From: an uncultured delta proteobacterium
Lineage (GTDB): Bacteria > Desulfobacterota > Desulfovibrionia > Desulfovibrionales > Desulfovibrionaceae
Assembly (NCBI GenBank): GCA_903835685.1
Contig: CAILNX010000043.1
Coordinates: forward strand, 248,001 to 312,000
Direction: 5' to 3'
Length of the DNA: 64,000 nt
In this document: in pieces, positions 17,412 through 25,473 of the stretch
Position numbering within the stretch: the first letter of the stretch is position 1
How the letters are laid out: the number at the start of each line of letters is the position of its first letter
Notes under the pieces: generated by a model
The model's input: the letters and a program-made list of their open reading frames with translations, nothing else
The model's database searches: none
Told to the model about the DNA's origin: nothing
Made by a program: the position numbers and the translations under genes

Positions 17412-17944
17412 ACATTTTCCGGAAGATGCAGGGCAAGGGCCAGAGCCCCCCGCGCGTGGCCTGGGCCGAGATCATGCACTCCTGGGTGGGGGCCGTGTGC
17501 GGCATGGCCGCGGTGGGGGTCTTGCACGAGCGGGTGGCCGACCCGGCCGACGCCGTGCTGCTCATCGGATCCTTCGGGGCCTCGGCCGTGCTGCTCTACG
17601 GAGCGCCCAAAAGCCCCCTGGCCCAGCCGCGCAACCTGGTGCTCGGGCACGTGCTCTCGGCCCTGGCCGGGGTCAGCCTGCGGCTGCTGATGCCCGGGCC
17701 GGTCTGGCTCTGCGCGGCCCTGGCCGTGGCCACGGCCATTGCGCTCATGCACTGGGCCAAGGCCCTGCACCCGCCGGGCGGGGCCACGGCCCTCATCGCG
17801 GTCATCGGCGGGCCGAAAATCGCGGCCCTGGGCTACTGGTACGCCCTGGTCCCGGCCGGGGCCGGAGCCCTGATCATGCTCGGCGTGGCCCTGGTGGCCA
17901 ACAACCTGGCCCGGAACCGGAGCTATCCGGAATATTGGCGGTGA
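17408..17944 (+). CDS. HPP-family integral membrane protein
   Basis: A 178-residue protein with four hydrophobic helices and the HPP signature LHPPGGATALIAVIGG at about residue 120. The family includes nitrite transporters of chloroplasts and cyanobacteria, and bacterial members of unknown role. It begins inside the CBS gene's last codons (ATGA). Function as a transporter regulated by the CBS partner is inferred from this coupling. Confidence 0.87.
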   Translation: MNIFRKMQGKGQSPPRVAWAEIMHSWVGAVCGMAAVGVLHERVADPADAVLLIGSFGASAVLLYGAPKSPLAQPRNLVLGHVLSALAGVSLRLLMPGPVWLCAALAVATAIALMHWAKALHPPGGATALIAVIGGPKIAALGYWYALVPAGAGALIMLGVALVANNLARNRSYPEYWR

Positions 17945-18037
17945 GGACGCATGGAAGGATGGGTTGCGATGTGACCTGAGGGAAACGGGCTTGATTTCTC
18001 CCGGTGTTGGCTTATCCTGACCGGGAAGGAGACCACC

Positions 18038-18274
18038 ATGCCCGAAAAATTCACCATCAACGCCAGTTGGGATGACCAGGCCAAGGTCTGGATCGCCACC
18101 AGCGAGGACGTGCCCGGCCTGTGCTGCGAGGATAAGTCCCTGGAAGGGCTCATTGAGGTCGTGACCGGCCTGGTTCCTGAGTTGCTGGCCGCCAACGGGA
18201 TCGTGACCGATGCCCGGGACATCCCGTTGAACGTCCTGGCCCAACGCCAGACCACCATCCACCGGGCCGCCTGA
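18038..18274 (+). CDS. HicB-like antitoxin (DUF1902)
   Basis: A 78-residue protein of the DUF1902/HicB type: a beta-alpha-beta sheet with WDDQAKVWIATSEDVPGLCC and a downstream helix (LEGLIEVVTGLVPELL). It should bind and neutralise the HicA toxin encoded one base later and repress the operon. ATG at 18038 after AAGGAG. No ribbon-helix-helix is obvious in the short C-terminus, so DNA binding is uncertain. Confidence 0.85.
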   Translation: MPEKFTINASWDDQAKVWIATSEDVPGLCCEDKSLEGLIEVVTGLVPELLAANGIVTDARDIPLNVLAQRQTTIHRAA

Positions 18275-18468
18275 TGCCCGAACTGTACCGGGACCTGGCC
18301 CGGCTCCTGCGGGAGGCGGGCTGTTCTTTTTTGCGGGAGGGCAAGGGCAGCCATGAGATATGGCGCAGCCCCCTTTCCGGCCGGACCTTCACGGTCCCGG
18401 CCAACATCACTTCCAGGGTTCTGGCCAACGCCATCCTGAAGCAGGCCGGTCTGCCCAAGGCCTTTTGA
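18274..18468 (+). CDS. hicA: HicA-type toxin (mRNA interferase)
   Basis: A 64-residue HicA: a double-stranded RNA-binding-like fold with the catalytic His in GKGSHEIW (H27) and the sequence SGRTFTVPANITSRVLANAI. It cleaves mRNA when free of antitoxin. Its ATG shares a base with the antitoxin stop (TGATG), which gives coupled translation. The unit sits beside an AT-rich foreign gene, consistent with a mobile module. Confidence 0.87.
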   Translation: MPELYRDLARLLREAGCSFLREGKGSHEIWRSPLSGRTFTVPANITSRVLANAILKQAGLPKAF

Positions 18469-18540
18469 CCGACGACCAAACAGGCAAGGCCCTCATAGGT
18501 TAACCGCTGCGAACCTTGTGCATCGCAAAAATTTGTGGTG

Positions 18541-19332
18541 TCAGTATTTGTACATTTCGCACAGCCGTTCCGACAGACCATCTAGATCTGGGAACGCAAT
18601 AGCCGCGTGTATTCCACATCGGTCCAGTTCTGTTTTCATTTGAAATATTTTACGCATACTTATTTCTATTTTTGTTATACGACTCCGTTGCATCTTTATC
18701 TTTTCTAAGGGAATAAATCTATTTTCTTCTTCTATATATTTATGGACAGTAAATGCTCCAGACTGCGCCCTTATTCTTGGTATTACATGTCGTGGTACAA
18801 ATATTTTCGTCTTATCGCCGCTAAATGGTTTTTCTCCCTTAGCTACATCATGTATAATATCATTTTTTCTGGGCTCAAACACCCAAACACTAGGACATAA
18901 TTTCATACTATCATTGCACTTGGCTTCACCCTCTTCGTTTTCATTGAATTTTTCTATTATAGATTCTGTGACCCCTCTAAGTGCAAACCAAATTGCCAAT
19001 AGCGGATTAGTTGTCCAATCCAATAATCTTGTTGCCAATCCATGGTGTTGGGCAATTGCAAGCCAGTCCCAGTCATTATTCGGAATTTTCTCAAGAAAAA
19101 ATCTTGCTTCTCGCTTAAATTGATCAAACATTTCCATTTCATCGCTGATATTGAACAGAGATGCTGAACGGCGGGCAATTTTTGGCAGAAGAGGCCAATC
19201 ACGCGATTGTCCTCGAAAATATGCATCTTTGGTCTCTATCTTTCTCTGGCAAAATTCTATCAAATCAGAGACATCGGTAATATGCCAAACAGGATAGCCC
19301 CTTGTTATTTGTGAGACTTTATTTAGTGCCAA
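18541..19332 (-). CDS. FRG-domain protein (AT-rich, likely acquired)
   Basis: A 263-residue protein with the FRG domain: YFRGQSRDWPLLPKIAR at about 38-54 and LAIAQHHGLATRLLDWTTN at about 90-108, then AIWFAL. FRG proteins appear in phage-defence and mobile contexts and are thought to be effectors, but no biochemistry can be claimed. Start is TTG at 19332 with AAGGTG 9 bases before it. Base composition is far lower in GC than all neighbours, which signals horizontal transfer. It is convergent with HicBA. Confidence 0.75.
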   Translation of the reverse strand: MALNKVSQITRGYPVWHITDVSDLIEFCQRKIETKDAYFRGQSRDWPLLPKIARRSASLFNISDEMEMFDQFKREARFFLEKIPNNDWDWLAIAQHHGLATRLLDWTTNPLLAIWFALRGVTESIIEKFNENEEGEAKCNDSMKLCPSVWVFEPRKNDIIHDVAKGEKPFSGDKTKIFVPRHVIPRIRAQSGAFTVHKYIEEENRFIPLEKIKMQRSRITKIEISMRKIFQMKTELDRCGIHAAIAFPDLDGLSERLCEMYKY

Positions 19333-19431
19333 CTCGAGACACCTTGTATTTTATTTCATTTTCCGTTTCAGTTGCTGCCTGGGGCCATTCCATCTGTAGA
19401 TTGTACAAACTCAGCATTAGGCTCAACTGAC

Positions 19432-20697
19432 TCAGTCGAAATCAGCCAACAACGCGCCCACGTGGATGCCGGCCACCAGGCTCTGCTGCTGGTACTGCTT
19501 GCGCAGCCGCCAGATGGCCTCCTGGAGCTGGTCCGAGGTGATGCCGTTGCGCACGGCCGTGTAGGCCTCGATGAAGGCGGCCAAGGAGTCGCAGACCTTG
19601 ACCAGCTCCCCGTCCCGGGGGTCCAGGCGGTCCTCGTTGGCCTGGGCCTGAAGCTCCTCGCTGTGCATGACTCGAGTGACGCCGTTCTCCCGGCAGGTGG
19701 CCTTGAACTCGCTGCCCACGTCCAGGCCCAGGAAATAGCGCAGGCGGTCGGCGATGTCCTGGTATCCGCCCTGGTCCAGGGGGGTGAGCACCCGGGAGAG
19801 CAGCTCCCGCTCCTCGTATTCCCGGATCAGATCGCCTATGGCCCGGGCCGAGCGCTTGACCGGGGAGATGATGTCCCGGGTCAAAAGCTCGGGCAGGTCG
19901 TGGAACAGCCCGGCGAAGAAATTGTTCTGCAAGCCCGCCTGGCAGAACCCGATCTCCAGGCTGAAGAACCAGGAATAGGCGGCCACGATGAACATGTGCC
20001 CCAGGACCGAGGTCTCCGGGATGCGCGGGGTCTGGGACCAGCGGGTCTGGTAGCGCAGGCGGCCGCAGAGCTGGGCGAAACGACCGAACTCCCCAGGCGT
20101 GGGGCTCAAGAGGTCGGCCACCCCGGGCAGGTGCAGGTGCCGGGCCAGGCCGTCCTTGAAGCTCTTCTCAATGTCTTTGAGCTCCTCGTCCTCGCTGTTC
20201 ACGCTTTTGATGAGCAAAAATTCCGAATAGCTGGCGTAGAGGTGGGCGGCGGACAGGATGGAGCGGGCCAGGCCCGTGGTCTCGGGCTCGGTCCAGTAGG
20301 CCGCGAAATCGTTCCAGAAGGCCTCGCCCAGGGGCAGGAGCCGGGGTTTGAGCTGCTCCAGGACCCAGTCGGACAGGAGCTTGAAATGCTCGGGGTTCTC
20401 CTTGATGCGATAGAAAACCGGGGGCTTGATGTCCGTGATGACCAGGCGGAAGAGGTAGTCGTAGAGCCCGCCCTCCACGATCTCCCGGCCCAGGGTCAGG
20501 CGCTCCTGCTCACCCATGCCCCGGCTGGCGAGCATGAACAGGAGCCAGGCGGTCATCATCTTGTGGGCCTGCTTGTCCATCTCCACCAGGTTCATGGGAC
20601 GGAGCTTGTCGTTCCAGCGCTTCATGTACGCGCCGGTAAAAAGGAGCTGGAGCAGGCTCTTGCGGATGGCCGGGGTCTCACGCAGGTTTCTACTCAT
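19432..20697 (-). CDS. HD-domain phosphohydrolase (YfbR/DUF-type HD protein)
   Basis: A 421-residue soluble protein. The middle carries an HD-type metal motif: VLGHMFIVAAYSWFFSLEIG followed by NNFFAGLFHDLPELLTRDI, where HD is in FHDLPE, and a later EELQAQANEDR stretch. HD proteins of this kind are often nucleotide monophosphatases, but the substrate is not known. The ATG at 20697 overlaps the sppA stop by eight bases, so the two are co-translated. Confidence 0.78.
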   Translation of the reverse strand: MSRNLRETPAIRKSLLQLLFTGAYMKRWNDKLRPMNLVEMDKQAHKMMTAWLLFMLASRGMGEQERLTLGREIVEGGLYDYLFRLVITDIKPPVFYRIKENPEHFKLLSDWVLEQLKPRLLPLGEAFWNDFAAYWTEPETTGLARSILSAAHLYASYSEFLLIKSVNSEDEELKDIEKSFKDGLARHLHLPGVADLLSPTPGEFGRFAQLCGRLRYQTRWSQTPRIPETSVLGHMFIVAAYSWFFSLEIGFCQAGLQNNFFAGLFHDLPELLTRDIISPVKRSARAIGDLIREYEERELLSRVLTPLDQGGYQDIADRLRYFLGLDVGSEFKATCRENGVTRVMHSEELQAQANEDRLDPRDGELVKVCDSLAAFIEAYTAVRNGITSDQLQEAIWRLRKQYQQQSLVAGIHVGALLADFD

Positions 20698-21586
20698 AGG
20701 AGAACACCCAGCGCGGGCCGTACGCGGAATTCTGGGGATCAAAGCCCAGGATGCTCAAGATGCGCTCCACCAGGCCGCGCTTTTCCTTGGGGGCTTCCAG
20801 AAGCGGGACCTTGCCCGAGAGGTCGCACCTGGCCTTGAGCAAGGCCACGGCCTCATCGCGGCCGCCCAGGCGGTCCACCAGCTTGAGCGCCAGGGCCTGG
20901 CGTCCGGTGAAGCCCCGGCCGTCGGCCACGCTCTCCACCTCGGCCCGGGTCATATTGCGGGCCTTGGCCACGTCGTCCACGAACTGGTCGTGCAGGTCCA
21001 TGACCATGGTTTGGAGATAGGCCCGATCCTCCGGGGTCAGCGGCCGCATGGGCGAACCCGCGCCCTTGAACTTGCCCGAGGCGATGAGCTCCTGGCGGAT
21101 GCCCAGCTTGTCCATGAGGGAGGAGACATCGGCCAGTTCGGCCTTGACCCCGATGGAGCCCGTGACCGTGCCGGGATTGGCGAAAATGACCGTGGCCGGT
21201 GCTGCGGCGTAGTAGCCGCCCGAGGCAGCCACATTGCCCATGGAGACCACCACGGGCTTGGCCAGGGCCAGGTCCTTCACGGCCCGGTACAGCTCCTGGG
21301 ACGGGGCCACCAGCCCGCCGGGGGAATCCACACGCAGCAGCACGCCCTTGACCTCGGGGTCGTCGGCCAGCTTGCTCATCCACTCGGTGGCCGGTCCGGA
21401 ATCCGTGATGAGCCCCTCGATCCGGACCAGCCCGATCTTGCCGGACGAGCCGAAGGAGAAGTCCCCCTCCCCGGTCATGATCCGAAAAAAGGCCATGGTC
21501 CCGAAGAACAGGACCATGGCCGTGGCTATCAGAATGAGACCGAAGAGCAGCGGATGGCGCTGGGAGAAACTAGCCTTCCTTTCCAT
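20690..21586 (-). CDS. sppA: Signal peptide peptidase SppA (S49 family)
   Basis: Short-form SppA of 298 residues: an N-terminal membrane anchor (LLFGLILIATAMVLFFGTM) and an S49 catalytic domain with VDSPGGLVAPSQELYRAV and the Ser nucleophile region SMGNVAASGGYYAA. It degrades signal peptides cleaved from exported proteins, with the active site facing the periplasm. The ATG at 21586 lies inside the rpsA 3' end (17-base overlap); GGAAG is upstream. The usual Lys of the dyad is not pinned here. Confidence 0.93.
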   Translation of the reverse strand: MERKASFSQRHPLLFGLILIATAMVLFFGTMAFFRIMTGEGDFSFGSSGKIGLVRIEGLITDSGPATEWMSKLADDPEVKGVLLRVDSPGGLVAPSQELYRAVKDLALAKPVVVSMGNVAASGGYYAAAPATVIFANPGTVTGSIGVKAELADVSSLMDKLGIRQELIASGKFKGAGSPMRPLTPEDRAYLQTMVMDLHDQFVDDVAKARNMTRAEVESVADGRGFTGRQALALKLVDRLGGRDEAVALLKARCDLSGKVPLLEAPKEKRGLVERILSILGFDPQNSAYGPRWVFSYE

Positions 21587-23321
21587 CTGCTTCGGCTTCC
21601 GAGGCGCTTTCCTGGGCATCCTCGAACTTGGCCCGGATCAAGTCGCCCAGGTTGCTGCCGGTCTCGCCGCCAGCGCGGAACTCCTTGGGCTTCTTGCGCT
21701 CTTCTTCTTCCTTGAGCTGCTTGATGGACAGACCCAGGCGGCGCTCGTCGGCCGAGACGTGGATGACCTTGGCCTGGATGGTGGCCCCTTCGGCATAGGC
21801 CTCGGAGGGGCTCTTGATCTTCTTGCGGCTGATCTCGGACACGTGGACCAGGCCCTCGATGCCCTCTTCCACTTCCACGAACAGGCCGAAGTCGGTGATG
21901 TTGGTCACCACGCCGTTGACCAGCGCGCCCACGGGGTATTTGCTGGGCACCATGGACCAGGGGTCCTCGGTGAGCTGCTTGACGCCCAGGGTGAACTTCT
22001 CGTTCTCCTTGTCCACGGTGAGCACCTTGGCCTGGACCGCGTCCCCGACCTTGTACAGCTCGTTGGGATGGCGGATCTTCTTGGTCCAGGAGATGTCGGA
22101 CACGTGGATCAGGCCGTCGATGCCGTCCTCGATGCCGATGAACACGCCGAATTCGGTGATGTTCTTGATCACGCCCTCAAGCACGGTGCCCTCGGGGTAC
22201 TTCTCGGCCACCACGTCCCAGGGATTGGGCTTGACCTGCTTCATGCCCAGGGAGATGCGCTTCTTGCCCGGGTCCACGCCGAGCACCACCACTTCCACCT
22301 CATCGCCCACGCGAACCATCTGGGAGGGATGACGGAGCTTTCTGGTCCAGGACATCTCGGAGATGTGCACCAGGCCTTCCACGCCGGGCTCCAGCTCCAC
22401 GAAGGCGCCGTAGTCGGTCAAATTGGTGACCTTGCCGGTGAACTTTCCGTCCGGCGGGTACTTGGCGGCGATGTTCTCCCAGGGATCGGGAACGAGCTGC
22501 TTTAAGCCCAGGGAGACCTTCTGGCCTTCGCGGTCGAAATTGAGGACCTTGAGCTCCAGTTCCTGGCTGAGCTGGACCATCTCCTTGGGATGCTTGATGC
22601 GCTTCCAGGACATGTCCGTGATGTGCAACAGGCCGTCCAGGCCGCCTAAGTCGATGAACACGCCGTATTCGGTGATGTTCTTGACCTTGCCGATGACCGT
22701 CTGGCCCTCGGACAGGGTGGTGAGCAGTTCGGAGCGCATCTGGCTGCGGGCGGCTTCGAGCAGCACGCGGCGGGACACGATGACGTTGCTGCGACGGCGA
22801 TTTATCTTCAGGACCTTGAATTCGAACTCCTGACCGACGAGTGCGTCCATGTCCGGGACCGGACGCAGATCCACATGGGAGCCGGGAAGGAAGGCTTCGA
22901 CCCCGCCCAGATCGACGGTGTAGCCGCCCTTGATGCGGCGGACGATCTTGCCGGTGACAATGGCCTCGCCCTCCTGGATGTCCTCCAGGCGGTCGAAAAG
23001 CTGCATGCGCTTGGCCTTGTCCCGGGACAGGTGGATGGTGCCCTCGGACTCGTTCTTGTTCACCACGAACACGTCCACCCGGTCGCCCACGGCAACGGTG
23101 ACGTTGCCCTCGATGTCCAGGAATTCGTGCAGGGGAATCTGTCCTTCGGACTTGAAATTCACGTCCACCAGGATGTGGTCTTTCTCCACCCTGACCACCG
23201 TGCCCGGGACGATGCTGCCTTCGTCCAGGTCCCCGAAATCGGGTTGCAGGTAGTTTTCCAGAGCGTCTTCAAAGCTCAGTTCCATGTCTGGGGATTCGGT
23301 CTTTTCAGGAGTATTTTCCAT
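21570..23321 (-). CDS. rpsA: 30S ribosomal protein S1
   Basis: Large RNA-binding ribosomal protein that recruits mRNA. The 583 residues hold six S1 repeats; examples are GEAIVTGKIVRRIKGGYTVD, GKVKNITEYGVFIDLGGLDG, GKVTNLTDYGAFVELEPGVE and GVVTNITDFGLFVEVEEGIE, with an acidic Asp/Glu-rich N-terminus (residues 1-40). The ATG at 23321 has a GGAGG 7 bases upstream; an earlier in-frame start at 23366 lacks support. Normal length is about 550-600. It shares its 3' end with sppA. Confidence 0.97.
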   Translation of the reverse strand: MENTPEKTESPDMELSFEDALENYLQPDFGDLDEGSIVPGTVVRVEKDHILVDVNFKSEGQIPLHEFLDIEGNVTVAVGDRVDVFVVNKNESEGTIHLSRDKAKRMQLFDRLEDIQEGEAIVTGKIVRRIKGGYTVDLGGVEAFLPGSHVDLRPVPDMDALVGQEFEFKVLKINRRRSNVIVSRRVLLEAARSQMRSELLTTLSEGQTVIGKVKNITEYGVFIDLGGLDGLLHITDMSWKRIKHPKEMVQLSQELELKVLNFDREGQKVSLGLKQLVPDPWENIAAKYPPDGKFTGKVTNLTDYGAFVELEPGVEGLVHISEMSWTRKLRHPSQMVRVGDEVEVVVLGVDPGKKRISLGMKQVKPNPWDVVAEKYPEGTVLEGVIKNITEFGVFIGIEDGIDGLIHVSDISWTKKIRHPNELYKVGDAVQAKVLTVDKENEKFTLGVKQLTEDPWSMVPSKYPVGALVNGVVTNITDFGLFVEVEEGIEGLVHVSEISRKKIKSPSEAYAEGATIQAKVIHVSADERRLGLSIKQLKEEEERKKPKEFRAGGETGSNLGDLIRAKFEDAQESASEAEADGKEG

Positions 23322-23636
23322 GGGTTGCCTCCAACGACAATTTCCTCGGACAAGCAAGCAGTTCAAAGGTTGCCTGTGGTCCAGCGGGGCCGAACCCGCT
23401 GTCGCCTGTGCCCGGTTTTGAGTGATACGCCCGCATGGCCCCGTTCAAGACCCCGCCTCCGCGTGATGCGGTCGGCCGGAACCTGGACCCGTCTCCATTC
23501 AGGAAGCCCGCTCTTATCCGAATTCCCAACGGCTGTAAACCGTTTTCCGTATGAAACAGGCCGTGCTTTCCCGGAGGGCGCGGCCTTTTTCGGCGGGGCG
23601 GGCGGCCGCTTCCCGAAAGCAGGCTTAAAGGCCCTT
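23322..23636. other. rpsA leader and LysE-fusion 3' region
   Basis: Apart from the hairpin listed separately this 315-base stretch has no convincing gene. On the minus strand it is the leader of rpsA. A small inverted repeat AACGG...CCGTT lies near 23528-23543. No riboswitch was recognised. Confidence 0.4.
23559..23590 (+). terminator. GC-rich hairpin with T tract between LysE fusion and rpsA
   Basis: GGCCGTGC (23559-23566) pairs with GCGCGGCC (23578-23585) with one wobble pair, followed by TTTTT on the plus strand; the minus strand shows TGTTTC after the stem. Both flanking genes are on the minus strand, so its orientation is unexplained unless it works as a weak bidirectional stop. Confidence 0.55.
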
Positions 23637-24887
23637 TCAGGGCGCTGGGGTAAGGCCGAGCAGGCGCGGCCCCTGGTACACCTTGCGGCGGTCGAAGACA
23701 TGGGCCACCCGGGCAGTCCCGGCCCGCTCGCAGGCGTGGCAGCCGTCCAGCAGGGGATAGGCGAACACGAAACGCTGACCGCCCCCGGGTTCGCCCTCCC
23801 GGGCCAGGAACTCGGGCTCCACGGTCCACAGCTCGGCCTGGGGAAAGCGCGCCCGGATGGCTGGGAACTCGGGGTCGGCCGAGAGGTCCAGGTCGGTGGC
23901 CGAAAACTCCGTGGACACCATGGCCGGGCGGCCGCCCAGGATGCAGGGCACATTGTTGGTGTTGGCTCGGGCCGGATAGGTCAGCACGGCCAGGCCCAGG
24001 TCGCCCATGGGGGTGTACTGGCTGACGTAGGCCTCGCCCTGGGCCAGACGGGCGGCGGCCAGGGCCTGGGACGAGGCCCCGGTGGCCCGCATGATCCGCC
24101 GCAGGCAGGGAACCACGCCCTGCCCCCGGTCCAGGCAGGCCCGGAAGTCCCTGACCAGGGCCGGGGCCTGCTTCTCGTCCGGGAAACGCCAGATGAGCGC
24201 GGACTCGAGCTCTGCCGCCCACAGGGGCTGGCCCGCCAGGACAACGAGCAACGCGGCCGCGCCCCCGGCCCGGGCCAGAAGGCCCAGAAGCCGGAGCCCG
24301 TCGCGGGCCAGAAGGACGGCAAAACCCAGGAGCAGCGCGCCCAGCACGCGCATGGCCCAGGCATAGGCCTGGCCCTGGAACAGGCCCCGGGAGCGAGCCG
24401 CCAGCCAGGCCACCAGGATCTTCGCGCCCACCAGGCAGACGAAAAACCCGGCCAGGAAGGCGACCACGGTCCCAGGCCCCTGGGCCTGGCCCTGGATGAG
24501 CAGGGGAACCCCGACCATGAGCCAGAACAGGTAGGGGTGGGGGGAGAGCAGGTTCACCAGGGTGCCCTTGACCAGGGAGCGGGGCGCCTGGGCCGGGGGC
24601 AGGACCGGAATCCCCCTGGCTCGGAAGCCCTCCAGCCCGAGCCAGGCCACGAAGCATCCTCCGGCCAGGGAGAGCAGGCCCAGCACGGACTGGTGCCCGG
24701 ACCAGCGGGAGAGGATGAGCAGGCAGATCAGGATGATGAAGGTGTCCGTGACCAGGGGGGTGAGGGCCACCTTGAGGCCTTCGACAAAGCCGTGGCGCAG
24801 GGACTGGGAGACCACCAGGGCCAGGAGCGGCCCGGGGGTCAGCCCGGCGGACAGACCCAGGAGGATTCCGGCGGCGAGAAGCTCCAT
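23637..24887 (-). CDS. LysE-family exporter fused to an unassigned C-terminal domain
   Basis: A 416-residue fusion. Residues 1 to about 215 are a LysE/RhtB exporter: GLSAGLTPGPLLALVVSQSL, then several helices and VNLLSPHPYLFWLMVGVPLL. Residues 216-416 form an extra domain of unknown fold with paired Cys (ACLDR, VPCLRR, NVPCIL, DGCHAC) and YTPMGDLGLAVLTYPARANT, bounded by a hydrophobic hinge (AALLVVLAGQPLWAAE) that looks like a signal anchor. Usual LysE proteins have about 210 residues. The C-terminal part would face the periplasm if the topology is canonical. Probably co-transcribed with the FCD gene. Confidence 0.85.
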   Translation of the reverse strand: MELLAAGILLGLSAGLTPGPLLALVVSQSLRHGFVEGLKVALTPLVTDTFIILICLLILSRWSGHQSVLGLLSLAGGCFVAWLGLEGFRARGIPVLPPAQAPRSLVKGTLVNLLSPHPYLFWLMVGVPLLIQGQAQGPGTVVAFLAGFFVCLVGAKILVAWLAARSRGLFQGQAYAWAMRVLGALLLGFAVLLARDGLRLLGLLARAGGAAALLVVLAGQPLWAAELESALIWRFPDEKQAPALVRDFRACLDRGQGVVPCLRRIMRATGASSQALAAARLAQGEAYVSQYTPMGDLGLAVLTYPARANTNNVPCILGGRPAMVSTEFSATDLDLSADPEFPAIRARFPQAELWTVEPEFLAREGEPGGGQRFVFAYPLLDGCHACERAGTARVAHVFDRRKVYQGPRLLGLTPAP

Positions 24888-24903
24888 CAGGATCGACCCC
24901 TGC

Positions 24904-25368
24904 TCATCGCTTCAGGGCAGCGGACTCGATGTCCTTCAGGTGGGCGCGCATGGCCTCCCGGGCCGCGTCCGGGTCCCGGGCCTGAAGGGCCGCCAGGATG
25001 CGGCCGTGGCCCTGAAGGGACAGGCGCTTGCGCTCGGGGCTCTGGAGCGGAGGCACCCGGCTTTCCCGCAACAGGTCGTGGAGCACGGCCACGGTTTCCC
25101 GGATGACCTCGTTCTTGGTGGCCCGGGCCAGGGCCAGGTGGAAGCGTTGATCGGCTTCCCCGTCGCCCGTGGCGTCAGACTCCTGGTCCGGGGCCTGGGC
25201 GTTCAGGATGGCGTCCAGGCGGGCCAAGTCCTTTTCATCGGCGTTCCGGGCGGCCAGGGCCGCGATTTCCGGCTCCAGGAGGCTGCGGAATTCGATGATC
25301 TCCGCCTGCCGCTTGCTGTTGCGGGCTATGACCTGGTCCGCGAGCAGGGAATGAAGGGCGTCACGCAT
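24904..25368 (-). CDS. FCD-domain (FadR/GntR-type) protein lacking the winged helix
   Basis: A 154-residue effector-binding domain of FadR-family GntR regulators: EFRSLLEPEIAALAARNA, then FHLALARATKNEVIRETV with the metal His, and RDPDAAREAMRAHLKDIE at the C-terminus. GntR proteins normally have an N-terminal winged helix of about 70 residues, which is missing. Reading backward, the frame stays open but includes no HTH before the neighbouring gene's stop at 25474. The ATG at 25368 has only a distant GAGG. Probably a 5'-deleted regulator; whether it is still made is open. Confidence 0.75.
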   Translation of the reverse strand: MRDALHSLLADQVIARNSKRQAEIIEFRSLLEPEIAALAARNADEKDLARLDAILNAQAPDQESDATGDGEADQRFHLALARATKNEVIRETVAVLHDLLRESRVPPLQSPERKRLSLQGHGRILAALQARDPDAAREAMRAHLKDIESAALKR

Positions 25369-25473
25369 GGTCGGGGCAACCTCGCTGAAAAATATCCGCG
25401 CCTGGTGCGGGCGCGACGGGTCCAGGATAACGCGGCGGGCGGCCCCAGGGCAAGCCCGGATACGGCCCAGGGC

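Noticed and set aside
22875-25106. A 743-codon plus-strand frame over rpsA and the LysE fusion
   Set aside because: Antisense to strong gene calls with no ribosome site or recognisable domain; Gly/Pro/Arg-rich.
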